From: Papiliotrema nemorosa | Taxonomy: Eukaryota > Basidiomycota > Tremellomycetes > Tremellales > Rhynchogastremaceae | Assembly (NCBI GenBank): GCA_032158125.1 | Contig: JASKOT010000005.1 | Location: 434,001 to 498,000 of the forward strand | DNA: 64,000 nt | Direction: 5' to 3' | In this document: positions 22,990 to 36,100 of the stretch, piece after piece | Layout of the letters: the number at the start of each line of letters is the position of its first letter | Position numbering within the stretch: the stretch's first letter is position 1 | The notes under the pieces: generated by a model | Database searches by the model: none | What the model saw: only the letters and a program-made list of their open reading frames with translations | Told to the model about the DNA's origin: nothing | Position numbers and translations under genes: made by a program

Positions 22990-24149
22990 GGTTGATGTGG
23001 AGGAGCTCTGAACTGGAAAAAGTTGAAAATAGTGATGCGTTGATGCGGGGCTCCATGATCCTCACCTTTGTGCAACGATCTCTCAGCTATCAAGATATTT
23101 GAAGTCGCTCAACAGGCTCACACTCCGTGTCGAGCAATTCAGTGTGGAGGACCTGCACTGGTATGCTTGGTATCTGCTTCCAGTCGGTTCTTTGTTCTTC
23201 GACCTAATCTGCTTCCATCTCACCATGATCCGTGCGATGATCCGGAATCTCTAGACCACAAATGTCTGGCTCACATTCACGACTGCTTCTCAACTGCGTG
23301 TGCCCCGCTATCTTTTCTGAGAAAAAGGTACGAAATCGCTCGCAGATCTCTTATTACGCGTCTGAGCCCTCCCCTAGCATCACTGGGCGCTGCGGAGACG
23401 CGATAATCTCGCTGGTTCGCGTTTATTCCAGCCTAGCTGAGAGCGATGACACGGTGTGAGCAGAGTCTTCTATACGATTTCCCCTTGGACGAAGACTTTA
23501 AGAGAATCTAAGGGTTGGAGATCGCATGAAATGCTCCGCATTATAATTGGTTTCCGAGTGATATGACCGAATGATCTTTCGCTCGGTATCTGATCCCCAT
23601 GATTGCCCGAGCTCACCATGAGGCCACATCGTCTCGACGAGAGAGCCGTCGATGATGAGGGCAGAAGAGACCTCTCCGGCGATGTCAGAGAAGCTTAGTG
23701 GCTGGCGCTCATGGTCGTCCTCGGTCTTTTCCGAAGAGGATCCCGGAATCGGCATGACTTTGAACATTGACCGAGTCTCTGCTTTTCAGCATCATGAGGA
23801 TTCCACCGTCTTCCTAGTGGAGTCACCCTCGGCCCGGTCATATACCTTGCTCTTTCAAGAATGTGGTCCATCTGTCAGGACGAGCTTCTTCATGACGATT
23901 GATCACGAGGTTCACTGGAACCGGACCGGGCGGCCCCCATCGTCACTGATCGTATCAAGATGAAGAAGCGTGGAGAGCTACAATGTCAATCGAGCTAAAT
24001 ATAGCGTTATACAGCCCGGGCCGCCAATGGCCCCGCTTGTAGCGGCATGAGTTTCCGGCTCATATCGATGGTTAACGATTCTATAAGAATGTACCTATTA
24101 CAGCGGTGGTGCATTCCAGGCGGTCGAGAACCTCGATTAGAGACCCACA
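22990..24149. other. intergenic with weak ORFs
   Basis: This 1.16-kb gap has an 89-codon minus-strand frame (23767-23498, starting MFKVMPIPGSSS) overlapped by a 103-codon plus-strand frame. Neither has a recognisable domain, codon evidence or clear splice partners, so I call no gene. A small lineage-specific gene remains possible. Confidence 0.3.
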
Positions 24150-25661
24150 ATGCTCTGGCGAAACATTTTAACTGCAGTGACTTCCTTGTCCGTCGCTTCG
24201 GCATGGGTCTGCAAGTAGGTGCTCCACTGATGGAGCTCACCATAGCGTCCCGCACCAGGATGGAGTGGACGACAGTATCGCTCTCAATACGATGATGAAC
24301 GATACAAACTGCGCCAACGATGCCACGGTTGTATTTGAAGAGGGTGTGACGTATAATCTGTCGTGAGCTGACCCTCACCTTCGCGTGTTTCGCTCATTGC
24401 ACAGCACTCCGGTCAAATTTGGAAAGTTGAACAACGTCGAAATCAAGTTTTTGGGTAATCTCGAGATGCCTCGTGACATTCCATGCAAGTCAACATGAAC
24501 ACGCTGGGTATACTGCTGATATCCAGACGTCCAAGGAATCGTCAATGCGTCTGGAGGCCGATTGTACTGGTTCACCGTTACCGGCACCAACATCACCCTG
24601 ACGGGCAATCAGAACCACCCAGACTGGGGCTGGATCAATTGGCACGGATGGAATTGGTGGAAGCTCGCACCGGTGACTCAACCTCTCGGAGGTATTGTAG
24701 GTTTCTGCCCCATGGACAACGGAGATCATCGCTGAGTGATAGCCCAATCGACCGCACAACTTTCAGATCAACGCCAACTCGTCTGTCGTTCGGTATATGA
24801 AGGTCCGGCAGCAGGTCGCCTGGGGCTTCTCCCTGTCCGGGAACGATAACCACATCTGTAAGCGGTAGAGTGTCAAGCTACCTAACTTTAGATGAGAATC
24901 ACATTGATGCCCAATACAACCTGGACGAGCCGCAATATTTCCCATTCAACACGGACGGATACGATGTGAGCGGGAATAACATTCTCATCGAAAATGGCTA
25001 TGTCTTCAATGGAGACGATTGCGTTGCTGGTGAATTTCTGCATTTGTCACCGCTGACCGCAGTGAACAAGGGCAACAATATCACTGTTCGAAATATGACC
25101 TGTATAGGCGGTCACGGGGTGTCTCTATCCGCCACAAACGGCGTGTCCAATGTTCTCTTTGACAACATCGACTCGAAGGATTCTCTCTACGCAACGAGGT
25201 TCAAGTCGTCTTTAAACTCGGTCGGAAACATCACCAATGTAACATGGTCCAACATTCGAATCTTCAACGCTACATTCCCCATCTTCGCCACGGGTGTCTA
25301 CTTTGATCAAAACACCAATCGAGGCATGACTCCCGGTGTCTATCCCGCCAACTCTACGGCGACCCACATTACCAATTTCACCTGGACCAACATCTCAGGG
25401 ACGATCAACGATGGGCATCCGGGAGATGGAAGCTGCACGACCGATCCTTGTTGGTATCACGTTGCAAACGCTACCGACAACGCTGCAATCACGTTGCAGT
25501 TGCTTAACCAGACTGCGGCCAACGTGCAAGTTCACAACGTGGATCTGAAACCGCTCGATGGGCTAGGCGGAGCCAACGTGTTGTGTGATCCATCAAGTTA
25601 TATCGATGGGACAACAAGCCTCGGATTCGAATGCGTCAATGGTCCATACGTACCCACTTAG
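24150..25661 (+). CDS. secreted GH28 family pectin hydrolase (polygalacturonase-like)
   Basis: Seven exons (24150-24214, 24246-24362, 24405-24484, 24527-24696, 24743-24857, 24892-25029, 25063-25661) give 427 residues. A signal peptide (MLWRNILTAVTSLSVASAW) leads to DGVDDSIALN and the parallel beta-helix. GH28 catalytic motifs are in order: NTDGYDVS, GDDCVAVNKG (catalytic Asp pair), GGHGVS and RFKS. There are many N-glycosylation sites (NIT, NMT, NVT, NFT). Intron 3 (24485-24526) is GC-AG with donor GCAAGT. The family cuts galacturonan or related pectin backbones. Whether this one acts endo or exo cannot be told. It points to plant-associated growth. Confidence 0.9.
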
Positions 25662-26232
25662 ACCGACAGCGCGAATAGTGTCTGAAGACGCCCATGCAGA
25701 CCCGTTGTGGAGGCAAAAAGGGTCCTGATAGTCATATGCATCGATGTCTAGAAACTTACAGCGATTGAGGACAAGGACCTTGCTGCGACATTTTGGCCTG
25801 CTCGACGGTAATCGAATTGAAGATCAGGCAAGCGTTATCCCGAAGCTCCGTAATCGGCGGCACTGAAAGGCTTCTACACCGGCTTCGCGTGAGAACAGAA
25901 GGACTTTCCGGTGTCAAAGTCTCCATTAATTGATTGCCCTGGGCACAAGGCCCAATGTGGGATGTGGAAGATGCGAGTAGGGTGAGGCAGGAGTCGCGTT
26001 GAGCTTGAGCAAGAGTGTCGCTCACAGATTGCCACTACTCCCCGGATCCAGTCGTGGCGACCAAGGTGGCAAGCAAGCTCCTTCCGGGGACTGCCTGATT
26101 CTCCTTTCAATCCTTGGACGGCTATCGTTTGACACCTGGGAAAGACTGCATGACCTGCACAACGAGGCCGTTTGCGAGACAACGAGGACGGACATTGTTC
26201 AACCTTGCATTGTGTTGAATTCTGCTTATAAC
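25662..26232. other. intergenic
   Basis: Between the pectinase stop and the first Lyc1-like gene. Overlapping short frames on both strands, nothing supportable. Confidence 0.4.
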
Positions 26233-27603
26233 ATGGCGGACCCTCAGGATTGCGTCAAAAACAGCAATATGACCCTAGTACTCGCCAGCAGGAGCCATCT
26301 GCAAAGTATCTGGACAGCGAAGCTTGAACCGCGAGTAGAGCGGAGGGACACTGACGTGCAGGCGAGCATCCAATCGACAGAAAACGGAATGTCCTGCTGA
26401 CGCGCTAGGGACAAGCCTCGTCTTTGGCGGAGATGTCTTTTCGCATGTCTCGGGATCGCAGAATCAAAGACTGGCAAGTAGTTCCGCATGCATCTCGGTT
26501 GTCACGGTACCAAATGCTGATCATACAGGGCCTTGCTCAATGAGGACGGCGAAGCTGTCAGCTCTGCCACTACGATCTGCCTAGACGCACTCTCCAAGTC
26601 GGCAGATTCAGACGTGACGCCAAGCAAGGTATGTCTTGTGATGGGTCTACATACGCCCACGGAACACCGCAGTGAGTTTCAAGCTTCGTTACAGATCGCC
26701 TTGACATTGACTTGGCCACCAGGACAGGGCCATCCAACGACCTTGCTGAAAAGTCTGCCGTACGTGTTCACGTCGAATGACATCCCTCCCGACGCACAAA
26801 TCGTTTCTGCAAAGTTGTCGCTGGAGGCAAGATCCCAGATCGACTTGTGTATCGCCTCCACGCTGGTGAGTGATATCGACTTTGGGTTCTACCAGAAGAA
26901 TTGTAAAGCAAGACGTATCAATACTGCCCTGGAGATCGAAAACACTGCGGCAGCATCTTTCCGGCTTACTCGTCGATTTCGAATGTACCCGATCTTCCGT
27001 GATGATCTTGCCAAACTTGCTTCAGAGTTGAGCGAGAAGACCTGGCATTCATTATCAGCAGTGAATGTGGCGCCGGGAAAGACCGTTTTCGCTCTGAATC
27101 CGAAACAGCTTGTGTGGCTACGGGATGTGCAGTCCATGTGGAGTCAAGGTGAATACATCGAACCAGAAGAGCTCCAGAGTCGCAGCTCTGAGGCTACTTA
27201 TGGAATCTACCTCAAAGATACAGCCCACGACGAGCCGGTAGTCCCCATTTCTGACAGACCGTTTGCGCTCACACAATCTCTGCCCAGACCTGAATCACAA
27301 GGTCGGAAAGATTTACTGATCACAATGATGAGCAACGTGAGTGCGAATCAACTGCCAAGCATGCTACGAGCCATTTACAGCTTATCCGACTACGAAGCCC
27401 AATACCATGATCGATCAATTCCCGAGCGGATCATACATTGGAATCCAGACCCTACGATTGTCACGCAGTGGCGAGCTCTGGGAGGACGTGAGCCGGATGA
27501 AAGTACTCAGAACAATGGTCTGCGAGGCGCAATGTGCTCTTGGGTTGGCGATGAAACAGAGCTTGAGGTGTGGAATCCAGAAGGCTGGGCATTCATGATT
27601 TGA
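26233..27603 (+). CDS. Lyc1-like GNAT acetyltransferase, tandem copy 1
   Basis: Exons 26233-26355, 26409-26473, 26529-26671 and 26723-27603 give 403 residues. Intron 2 is GC-AG (GCAAGT at 26474) and restores the motif WALLNEDGEAVSSATTICL, which matches the WVL.DE.G.IVSS.ET signature of fungal Lyc1-type acetyltransferases. The acetyl-CoA loop after intron 3 reads EHRRQGHPTTLLKSL (R-x-x-G). A GNAT core with SDIDFGFYQKN follows, then a second Lyc1-type half (TWHSLSAVNVAPGKT, VWLRDVQSMW). Exon 3 is 143 nt, as in copy 2. The known Yarrowia Lyc1 acetylates lysine, but the substrate here is not known. Confidence 0.7.
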
Positions 27604-28110
27604 TAGTCTTGGTCCTGTCACAAGTGAACGCCCGATGGTTTCAGTAGAGATGATAGTGAGAAGAGAGCGATGCATCCTTTGTAGAAGGCAAAAGAAATAT
27701 TGTGGACAGGATCGAGTATAGCTGTCAAGTGTGACTGGAGGTGTATTGATTGTAAGGGAATCATAAGAACCAGACGAAAATGAGTGAGCTCATTTGCAAG
27801 GATGTAGGAGTGTAGAGCACGGATCGTACCTGTAGTCTTTCGCAAAATCCCGATATGTCGACTTGGAAGATCGAGGCCAGATGGCGGACGAGAGTGACAT
27901 GGCAGAGGCTCTGATACAGCAAGGGTGGCTCTTGTTGCCGAGTGAGCCGACGCGCGGGCATCCTCGGCGGGAGGCGATACATCCCAAGTACCATCCTTTG
28001 TATTCGATTCTCCATGCTTCTTTGCGAAGACACATATAATCTCGAGTGTCCACAGGCATGACTCTGGTACTTTACGAGATACCGCAGACGTTCTCACCTC
28101 TCTCACCACA
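27604..28110. other. intergenic between tandem acetyltransferase genes
   Basis: A 163-codon minus-strand frame spans this gap. It lacks family resemblance and composition support, and I regard it as chance. Confidence 0.4.
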
Positions 28111-29527
28111 ATGAATGAATCTCACCGGCAAGACGATGAGAGCATCCAGCTCGCAACCGATGAACAGTTGTATTCCATCTACAAGGGCGTTTTCTGGGCA
28201 CCACGACCTGGGGTAGACCGTGAGCAGGTGAGCTCCCGGGAACTTCCCACTGATCATGTTCCCAGTCTGATACCCCTTGCAGCTCTGCTTCAAAAGTGGC
28301 TGATGTAGCCAGACTGATCGTGACAAGTGCTTGAAGATGGTGAAGAGGCTGCATGAGCTCATCAGGTACGAAAATTGGTGAGCTCATTCTTCTTTTCGCA
28401 TCAAGATATCACCTTGATATTATACCAGGGTTATACCCCATGGGTCAAGTGATTTCAAGACGACCGCGGCAACTATTCCGCTTTCAGCCTGGAGGAAGAC
28501 CGATGGTGGCGAGGTTGAGCCGACAACAATCTGCCTCGTGACTCATGTAAGCACCCAAAAAGAGCATCGGGGTACGTCTACGGTCTGTTCGGGATGATTT
28601 GATGCTCACGCACAAGGGAAGGGGCATGCCAAGCGTTTGTTACGCTCTCTGCCGTTCATCAAGGGTGACCCGAGTCTCTTACCCTCACGACCCGTGGATC
28701 TTCCTAAGGTAGCTTCCGAGGGCTCTAGAGTTCAATGCATCGGCTCCCAGCTGATGACTCACTTGCCAGACAGCTTTTACGGGAACATGAATATTGGCGA
28801 CACTGAGCTCTCCCGTAAAGGGTGGCAGATGGATCATCAATACAACAAAGAGCTGAAGATTACCTCGACCTATCGCTTGTCTTCTCCCCGTTCCGGGTGG
28901 AAGTGGGGAAGCGACGGAGAACTCATCAAGTACACTGACCTGGACCGATTATGCGAGAAGTGGAGTCAGAAGACCAAGCAAGGACTCGAGGAGACCCATG
29001 TATCACGGGGCGAGACATTGATTTCTATGGATCCGGCAAGTCTGCCCAAGCTTGTCGAGGCAAAACTATGCCTGGACACGTTCTACATGTCTTACCGATC
29101 TGTACACCCTCCGACGGAGTCGTGCGGCTTTTACTTGTTGTCAAAGAATAATCAGGAATCGTCGCACGTTGAGATGGACATTTCGGTACAGCCTTGTGTC
29201 TTGATAAACAGATTCGAGTCCCGTCTTATCCTCAGCTTGATGGATAATGTGACCCCTGAGCATCTACCGGACATCATACGGGGCGTGGAGGAGTACAGCT
29301 TGAAGCTACCTTTGTCCATGCCCGACTCTTGGTCAATGGTCATCTGGGGTAACACGGATGATGCCATCTCGACCAAGTGGAAAGAGATGGGAGGGGAAGA
29401 GATTGACAAGATCACCACGGACACTGATGAGAATGGACATCAGCGGTACGCTTTTGCTTCTTGGGGTCCGACCGGGACAAAGGTGGAGATGTCGAGCGCG
29501 GAAGCTTGGTCCCATTCGTTCTATTGA
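28111..29527 (+). CDS. Lyc1-like GNAT acetyltransferase, tandem copy 2
   Basis: Exons 28111-28227, 28313-28365, 28429-28571 and 28617-29527 give 407 residues. The start region (QLATDEQLYSIYKGVF) resembles the substrate-side helix of the family. WRKTDGGEVEPTTICLVTH aligns with EDGEAVSSATTICL of copy 1. The acetyl-CoA loop EHRGKGHAKRLLRSL is canonical and better preserved than in copy 1. Intron 3 falls inside this loop at the same place in both copies, and both third exons are 143 nt, so they arose by tandem duplication. The products have diverged strongly, suggesting different substrates. Confidence 0.75.
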
Positions 29528-29768
29528 GACGATAGACTTTGAGCGACTTCACGATGAGATTCGAGGCGTAGAAATGAGCTGTGAAAGATGAGATTCCAGT
29601 GCAGTCAGAATAATGCGCCAGGCAAAGTGTCAGATGATAGCATAGCAGGACTATCCTGTTCTAGCTTACTGTCCGTTGGAGAAATGGTAGAAGATCGAAA
29701 CGAAAAAACTGCTCTCATCCTCGCGCCTGCCACCTGTGCTCCCGCTCTCATCAGATCCAACAACATAC

Positions 29769-30456
29769 CTAGAAGGTGACACCAATAACAGCGGCAGCTC
29801 CCATTAGCATACCGACGAAAGTCGATGGCTTTCCAAAGACAGCATCGGCGCTAGACTTTGCGGTCGAAGTGACGGCACCTGGGATTCCTCCGCCCGAGGT
29901 GGAAGCGGTCATTCCGCTGTTATCCTGGGTAACAGTGGTGACGGCGGAGGATTGCGAGACTGAGATGGTGGAAGGAGCGGTACGGGATGACGTGCTGGAG
30001 CTGGAGGCGGAAGCACCAGTAGAACCACTGGAGGTGATGTTGAATTGACCGGATTGGGCGAGAATAGCAGATGAGCCTTCGGCGGAAGAGACGAGGTTGA
30101 TCTGGAAAGCGGTACCGACGGGCCAGTTGCCGTTAGGGTAAGTGACGGTGACAGAGTTGACTTGGCCCGAGGATCCTGCAGATTGATTGGCGACGAGAGT
30201 GACGGGAGAGTTGGACAAGAATCCGGCCTAAAGAGTCAGTGGCTCGCACGGAACACGCGAAGGGTGAGGGGTGATGATGTACCTGGTTGACGAGCTGAAT
30301 AGCAAAGCTCGAAGCATCGGTGCTGACTCCTTCCCAAGAGACAGTCTGACTGCTGCTTCCAGACGACCAGACAGTCTCATTGGTGGGGCTTTCCACTGTA
30401 AAGGCGTTGGAGACGGCCGCGAGAAGGGCAAAGGTGGTCAAAGCTTGAGCGAACAT
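29769..30456 (-). CDS. Kre9/Knh1-like GPI-anchored surface protein
   Basis: Exons 30456-30283 and 30227-29769 give 210 residues. The signal peptide is MFAQALTTFALLAAVSNAF. The next 100 residues form a Kre9/Knh1-type beta-sandwich (ESPTNETVWSSGSSQ-like start, TVSWEGVSTDASSFAIQLVNQ, YPNGNWPVGTAFQINLVS...SGQFNIT). A Ser/Thr-rich stalk follows, then a hydrophobic C-terminus (FVGMLMGAAAVIGVTF) that serves as a GPI-anchor signal. Family members bind or help assemble beta-1,6-glucan at the wall. Confidence 0.85.
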
Positions 30457-30828
30457 TCTTGAAACGCGGTAAAAGGTCGGATGTGTGCCTGTTGATCTGT
30501 GTGCGAGTGGGGTTTGTAGTAAATACAGTGGTCAAGTTTGAAGAGCTTTCGAGATGAATCGAGTGTCAAAATGGTATGGAAAGACAAGAAGGGATTGCAC
30601 GAAACAGAAGACCAGTCGATGCAGCATTCGCAAACGGGCTGAGCGAGTTCCCCGAAGACAGGCGCGTCTGCCGAGGGGAGAGTCAGCCCAAAAAAAAGAG
30701 TAAACAACGCTTCCGCCTCAGGGTCCCCCCACGCGTACACTTGTTATGACTGCTTGTTGACACCGCTCCGAATGGAATGACCGATGCATGGTAAATATCA
30801 CCACATGTGTCATGGGTCTGGTACGTCT
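30457..30828. other. intergenic
   Basis: Promoter of the Kre9-like gene and 3' flank of ERO1. No gene seen. Confidence 0.4.
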
Positions 30829-32867
30829 CTACAATTCTGGGCGTCCAGGCCCTATGCCGAGCAGATCGCCCGCACGGTTCACTAATTCTCCAAAGTGTAC
30901 CTTCTCCAAGCCCTCCAGACACACCTCGATACAGCCCTTGCAACTCCGTCTCACCGCTTCAAAGAGCGATACCACCGCCCCGAGAATGGTCGAGGAGGAT
31001 ATGCCCTTCTGCGAAGATTGAGACCTTTCCTCTTTCGCAAGCTTTTTCTACACATCAGCCAGGCGCCTGGGCATACTGTCCTCGGTGCACTTACGCGCGC
31101 GACCTGACTCGCCTTCTTCCTCTTGGCAGATTCTGCAGATGTCGCTTGGGTCGCAGCGTACATGCGGCGGAAGTCGTCGACCGCGGCGAGACTTTCCGAA
31201 GTTCGGTGGAAGGTGTTGAATAATGCGACCACCTCGGATCGCTGCAATAGGTCTGGGTTGACTCGGGGACTATGATGAGTGGTCGGCATTTGCGACTTCA
31301 ACCATGAACTCACTCTAATGCCTTTTCATCAAGCTCGAACAAGATCTTCAGAGCCGTGCCCAGACCGGACACTTGGAGCTTGCCCCAGAGTCGACACTTG
31401 TCGCAGCCTACACAATCCATGATTCTAGAGACGTTTCTGAAATGCGTCTTGAACTGCTCTTTGAGCAGCTGGTACATCAGTGCCATTCACCAATGTCAGA
31501 CCTAGACTCACTGGCGCATCCTCGCTGGTGAAGAAATCCCCTTCATCGAATGCCTTTCGCATGTCTTCACCTTGGACCAGACCTAAAACTTTCGACAGGC
31601 TCTCCTTTGCCTCTTTGTCCTGCACACACTGGTCTGACACCTTGCTATCGAGCGACTTGCCCGTGGGCGCAGTGCCGATATCGTATGCCTCGAGATACGG
31701 TGCCGCTCTCGCTATTGCACGAGCCAGAAGCACAGCATTGAAGTAAACGTTTGAAAGACGTTCTGGATGAGAGGCGAGACGAGTGATGAAACACTGAAGA
31801 TTCGGTGCCCATTCTCCAGTTATTTGATCTAGATAGTCGTGACAGATATGTATCGAGATGGAAGCGTGAAGCCCTGCAGGTCAGCAAAGACCTTCCTCCG
31901 ACAGCCAACTCACCAGAGATGACACGATAGTAGACCCTCTTCTCCTCGCACGTCTCCCCCTCGACATCCATCCCCTGACCCTTTATCATCTCTGTGCCCC
32001 AACCTTCTGACAATTTGCTGAAACCAATACCACCTCCACTTGCACCCTGCAAAGCAGATACCATTCCGCTAGGTGTCGAAGTGCCAGTCTTGGAAGCGTC
32101 CATGGCGGCTTCAGAGAGACCAAAGCAGTTCTCCTCGTAGATCGCTTGCCAGACATGATGAGCCGACACCCCGGCATAACCTGTGAATCGTTCTGGGTTG
32201 AGTGATAGGTCATAGTATTGTCCCTCTACACATGAGCTCGTTTCACACAGCATTCAGTCCATCTCACCTTGAGTCGCATCATCCTCAATATAGCAAAAGT
32301 CCTGTTCCCGGTAGTAACAACTGGAAATCGATTCAGACTTCAATCAGCTCAAGCCCATGAAGGTGCTTGACACCTACACCAGCTTCAGATACTCGAACTT
32401 GGGATAACGTCTGAGCCCTCCATTTGTCAGGTATATCGCTCTGCCCATCAGTCCAGCCCGTGGGGGATCACCCACCTCATCGGCAGCTTCGACTCCACAT
32501 GCCCTATTCATACAGAACCCATTTTCGTACCAGAATGGACATTCTCTATACAGATCGACCTTGTAATGCCGGAAGAAGGGATACCCCACTAGCTCTTTCA
32601 GAGCTGGAAAGAGGTCCTTGTTGAGACTTTCTACAGTCTCATATGCGCAATGTGTCGATTCTATAGGTCCGGACGGCTATTGGTCAGCAACGGCCATCCC
32701 ACCATCCGATAACGATGACTGACAGAACAATATCCCTCTGCTTTTCCCTCGAGAACATTTCGTGCGATCTTGCTGTCTGGTTTGCTGAGTCCACTCGGGT
32801 ATAGGTTGAATCCCATCACCGAGGCCGTGAGGGAGAGAGCGGCGACGAGGGTGTTGAGTTGGACCAT
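30829..32867 (-). CDS. ERO1: ER oxidoreductin Ero1
   Basis: Nine exons (32867-32724, 32676-32476, 32440-32378, 32337-32268, 32225-31914, 31873-31512, 31468-31314, 31269-31095, 31047-30829) give 566 residues. Ero1 uses FAD to oxidise protein disulphide isomerase in the ER lumen. A signal peptide is followed by [17 protein letters not shown]. The shuttle region [20 protein letters not shown] comes next, then [42 protein letters not shown] and the active-site [14 protein letters not shown]. All are family hallmarks. A Ser/Gly-rich insertion ([10 protein letters not shown]...GGGIGF) after ENCF is longer than usual. The basic C-terminal extension after residue 490 is typical of fungal forms. Confidence 0.93.
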
Positions 32868-33176
32868 GATGCCGACGAGACCGGCTCGAGTGATGCACGA
32901 TGCACTGGGAGTCTTGTTCGGACCTATAAATATGGTGTACGATGCGATGCTAGATGCAAAGGTGATGTGTGGATATGTTATATGCTCATGGTCGTCAAAG
33001 TGGATGCTTTGTAAACCATCGACGTGTAAAGTTCAACCATGAAACGTCATCAACAGGACACGGATGACCAGTGGGGTCGCAATGGACATTTCACTCAGTC
33101 GACCACGACCCATGCATCCTCTGTAGACAAGGACCACTTGCATGAATGACAAAAGATACATCATAGATCTACGCGT
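32868..33176. other. intergenic
   Basis: ERO1 promoter and MET10 3' end. Contains no recognisable gene. Confidence 0.4.
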
Positions 33177-36100
33177 CTAGTACACCTCCAAGACATATCG
33201 CTCCTCCTCCTTCAACTCCTCAATGTACTCCTCGGCCTTTTGCCTCTCCAATCCACCATTCTCGGTCAAACTGCTGACCAAGGCCTCGTAGACATCCGGC
33301 ACGGGCCATGTTGGTCCACACAGGTAGAAGTAGGCAGCATCGGGTCCAGTACCCTTGAGCATCTTGGACAAGAGCTCGCCGTCTTGCTTCATCTTGTGCT
33401 GAATGTACACCTTCTCCTTGGTGTCTCGCGAGAAGGCCAATCCAGCGTGCGAGATGACGCCACTGGCAATGTATGCCTCGATGTCCTCACCATAGAGGTA
33501 CTCTTGCGATCGGTATCGAGATCCAAAGTAGTAAATCAGAGGGCCGACTTCGATACCTTGAGTTCGTTGCCATGCTCGGTGCTGCATGAACGCTCGGAAA
33601 GGAGCAGCTCCAGTACCGAGACCGGCCATGATGATGGGTTGTCGGTCATCAGGAGGGAGCTTCATAACGGAAGGTTTGATGGACACAGTGACCTTGGCTC
33701 CGGGGGCGAGGGCAGCGAGGTATCGGGTACATTGACCGAATCGCGGTGATCCTGAAAATCAGCTCAAGAGCATCACAGTACAGCATATTGACTTGCCCTT
33801 CGAGTCGACCCAGTCGACAGTCACGATCAACAGCTCAACCTTGTCACCGACGGCCTTTTGAGACGAGGCGATAGAGTAGTGTCGAGGTTTGATCTCGGGG
33901 ATCAGACCCACCAGTTCCTCGATGCTGGGTCGGGCGGTCCTAAACTTGTACAAGACATCGGCATAGGTGACCGTCTCATTTTCGGCCATTCGCTTGAAGA
34001 GCTCGGCACCCTCGGGAGCGGAGATGAACTTCAGGGTCATGGCATCAGCCTTGGTCGTGGCGAGCTTGGCCAATGCGGCGTAGAACGCTTTACCCGGTCG
34101 ACCGAAGAGGTCCACATTTTGTTGAAGAAGCTGGAAGACGGTTCGAGTCTCGGTCGTGCCTGCCTTCTGAGGGTTGGGGAACGAAACGAGCGAATCGGGC
34201 TCGAGACCGTACCACTTGATAAAGTCGAGAACCTCTTGGGTATCGTTCCATCCGTGGATACCAATGGCTTCTCCGATTTCGTATTTGAGACCAGTGCCAG
34301 CAGTGTCCAACTCGAGGTGGAAGACGTTTCGGTCGTAAGTCAAAGGCGTAAGTCGGCGGTTCTCCGAGACGGTAACGAGGAACGTCTCGTCTGGCAATGA
34401 GGGCGTGAGAGCCGAAACAGATGGTCCGGCAGTCGACTCGATGGTTTTGGCGTCGGGCACGGCAAAAGCCTCTCGGAAAAGCAAGTGTCTGGCGGCAAGC
34501 TCCCAATTGCCTCGGACAGGTGTGGAGTCATCGGCGACATCGGCGAGACCAGTCTCGGTGGGAAGAGCGTCCCACTCCCAAGCGGACTTGGCCTTTTCGA
34601 CCTTGCCCTCCTCGAGCTCGGGAATCTCCCAGGTTGAGGGTTCGAGCTCGAACAAGGCAGCTTGGGCATCCTCAATCTCGTCTCGCCCCAGCTCGCCAGA
34701 GTGGAAAGCGTCGAGCACTCGTCGAACACCTGCGGGCAACTGCTGCTTGCCAGTGTAGAGAAGTAAGAATGCGACTTGCTCCCTAATCGGGTTGATGGCA
34801 ACAGAAGTGTCGAGATCGAGGAGGAAAACGCGGAGGTTTTTTTCCTTGATCGTGGAGATTTCACTTCGCGAAAGCTTGACGGGTACTTCCTCCTCGGTCC
34901 AGGGAAGCTCGAGAACGAGAATGCTGCCTGGAGCGGCATTGGCGAGGATGTCGGTCGACTTGTGGATATTGGCATCCGAAACCCAAGTCACATCGCTCTT
35001 GGCGTCGACCGTGATGGGCGCAGTAGCAACGTGAGAAGGCGACAAGGTGAGGATCGACTTGAGACCTCGAGTGGCAGATGAACCAAAGGAGGCGAGTCGA
35101 GTTTGAAGCGAAGGTGACGAAAGGAAGAGATGAGCAAGAAGTTGGGGCAGAGGAGCCTGAGGGCCGGTGTAGAACGACACGGTCTTGGTCGGTGCCGAAG
35201 TGGCAGGGAAGATGGGCGAGGTAGCGACCAACGACTTGACAATAGGGAAGACCGCCTTGGATGATCCAGATGCGGCGTAGAGTGCACCAAGGATGACGTT
35301 CTTGAGCGCATCAGCATCAGCCTTGCTGCCTCCAACGACGTGGACAGTCTTCTTCTCGTTTCCGCTCAAGGCAGCAAAGAGGGCTTCGGGCGAAGGGGCG
35401 AGGGTGTTGAGAGTCACTAGACCCTTGGAGGATGGAATCTCGGTCGCGGCGGCGAATGCACCCGTCGGAACAACGTACACCTCAGTAGCTTCCGCATTGA
35501 TCTGGGTAAAGTCGCTGAGCGGGGCGCTGGATGGCGAAGGGAAAGTGTACGAGGAGACCTCTCGGGCGAGATGAGTCGACTCGATAACGTGGACAACCTT
35601 TCGTCCAGCCGAGTAGAGTTTGGCGGCGGTGTCGACAGTGTCTTTGGCGGAGAATACTACCTCCCAGTCTTCGGGCAGGTTGGTCAAAGTCGAGACAACA
35701 CCAGTGGAGAAAAGAGAGTCTTGCAACTCGAGGGTTTCCGAAGGAGCGATGGTAGCGAGGTGGATGACAACTTCGCCTTGGATGGAAGGCAAGCTGTCGG
35801 CGAGGTGTTTCAACGTCTCGGTGGTCGCAAAGACGGACAATCGACCTGAAGCCTTTTTAGAGTAGCCGGCGAGTTCCATTCCTGCTCCCTGTCGAGTTTG
35901 AACCGAGAACACCTTGTTGCTCTCCCAACTAGCCAATCGGGACCCGAAGCCCACAGCAACAGCGTCATCGTACACCCAGACGGCCTCGCTATTCTGCAAG
36001 GCAAACGCCTCGAGGACCTCGATGGCAGATCCAAAGACGGTTGAACCGGGTTTGGTGGTAGCGACAGGGGAAGACGAAGCGAGCAAGTGAGAAAAGTAGT

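Noticed and set aside
23498..23963. Small overlapping ORFs on both strands (89 and 103 codons)
   Set aside because: Each contradicts the other, and neither has a domain or a supported exon partner. Kept only as a note in the intergenic entry.
27618..28109. A 163-codon minus-strand ORF between the acetyltransferase genes
   Set aside because: No family resemblance, no splice partners, and it overlaps the promoter of the second gene.
34340..35865. Long ORFs opposite and out of frame within MET10
   Set aside because: They are shadows of the strong codon bias of MET10; none resembles a protein family.
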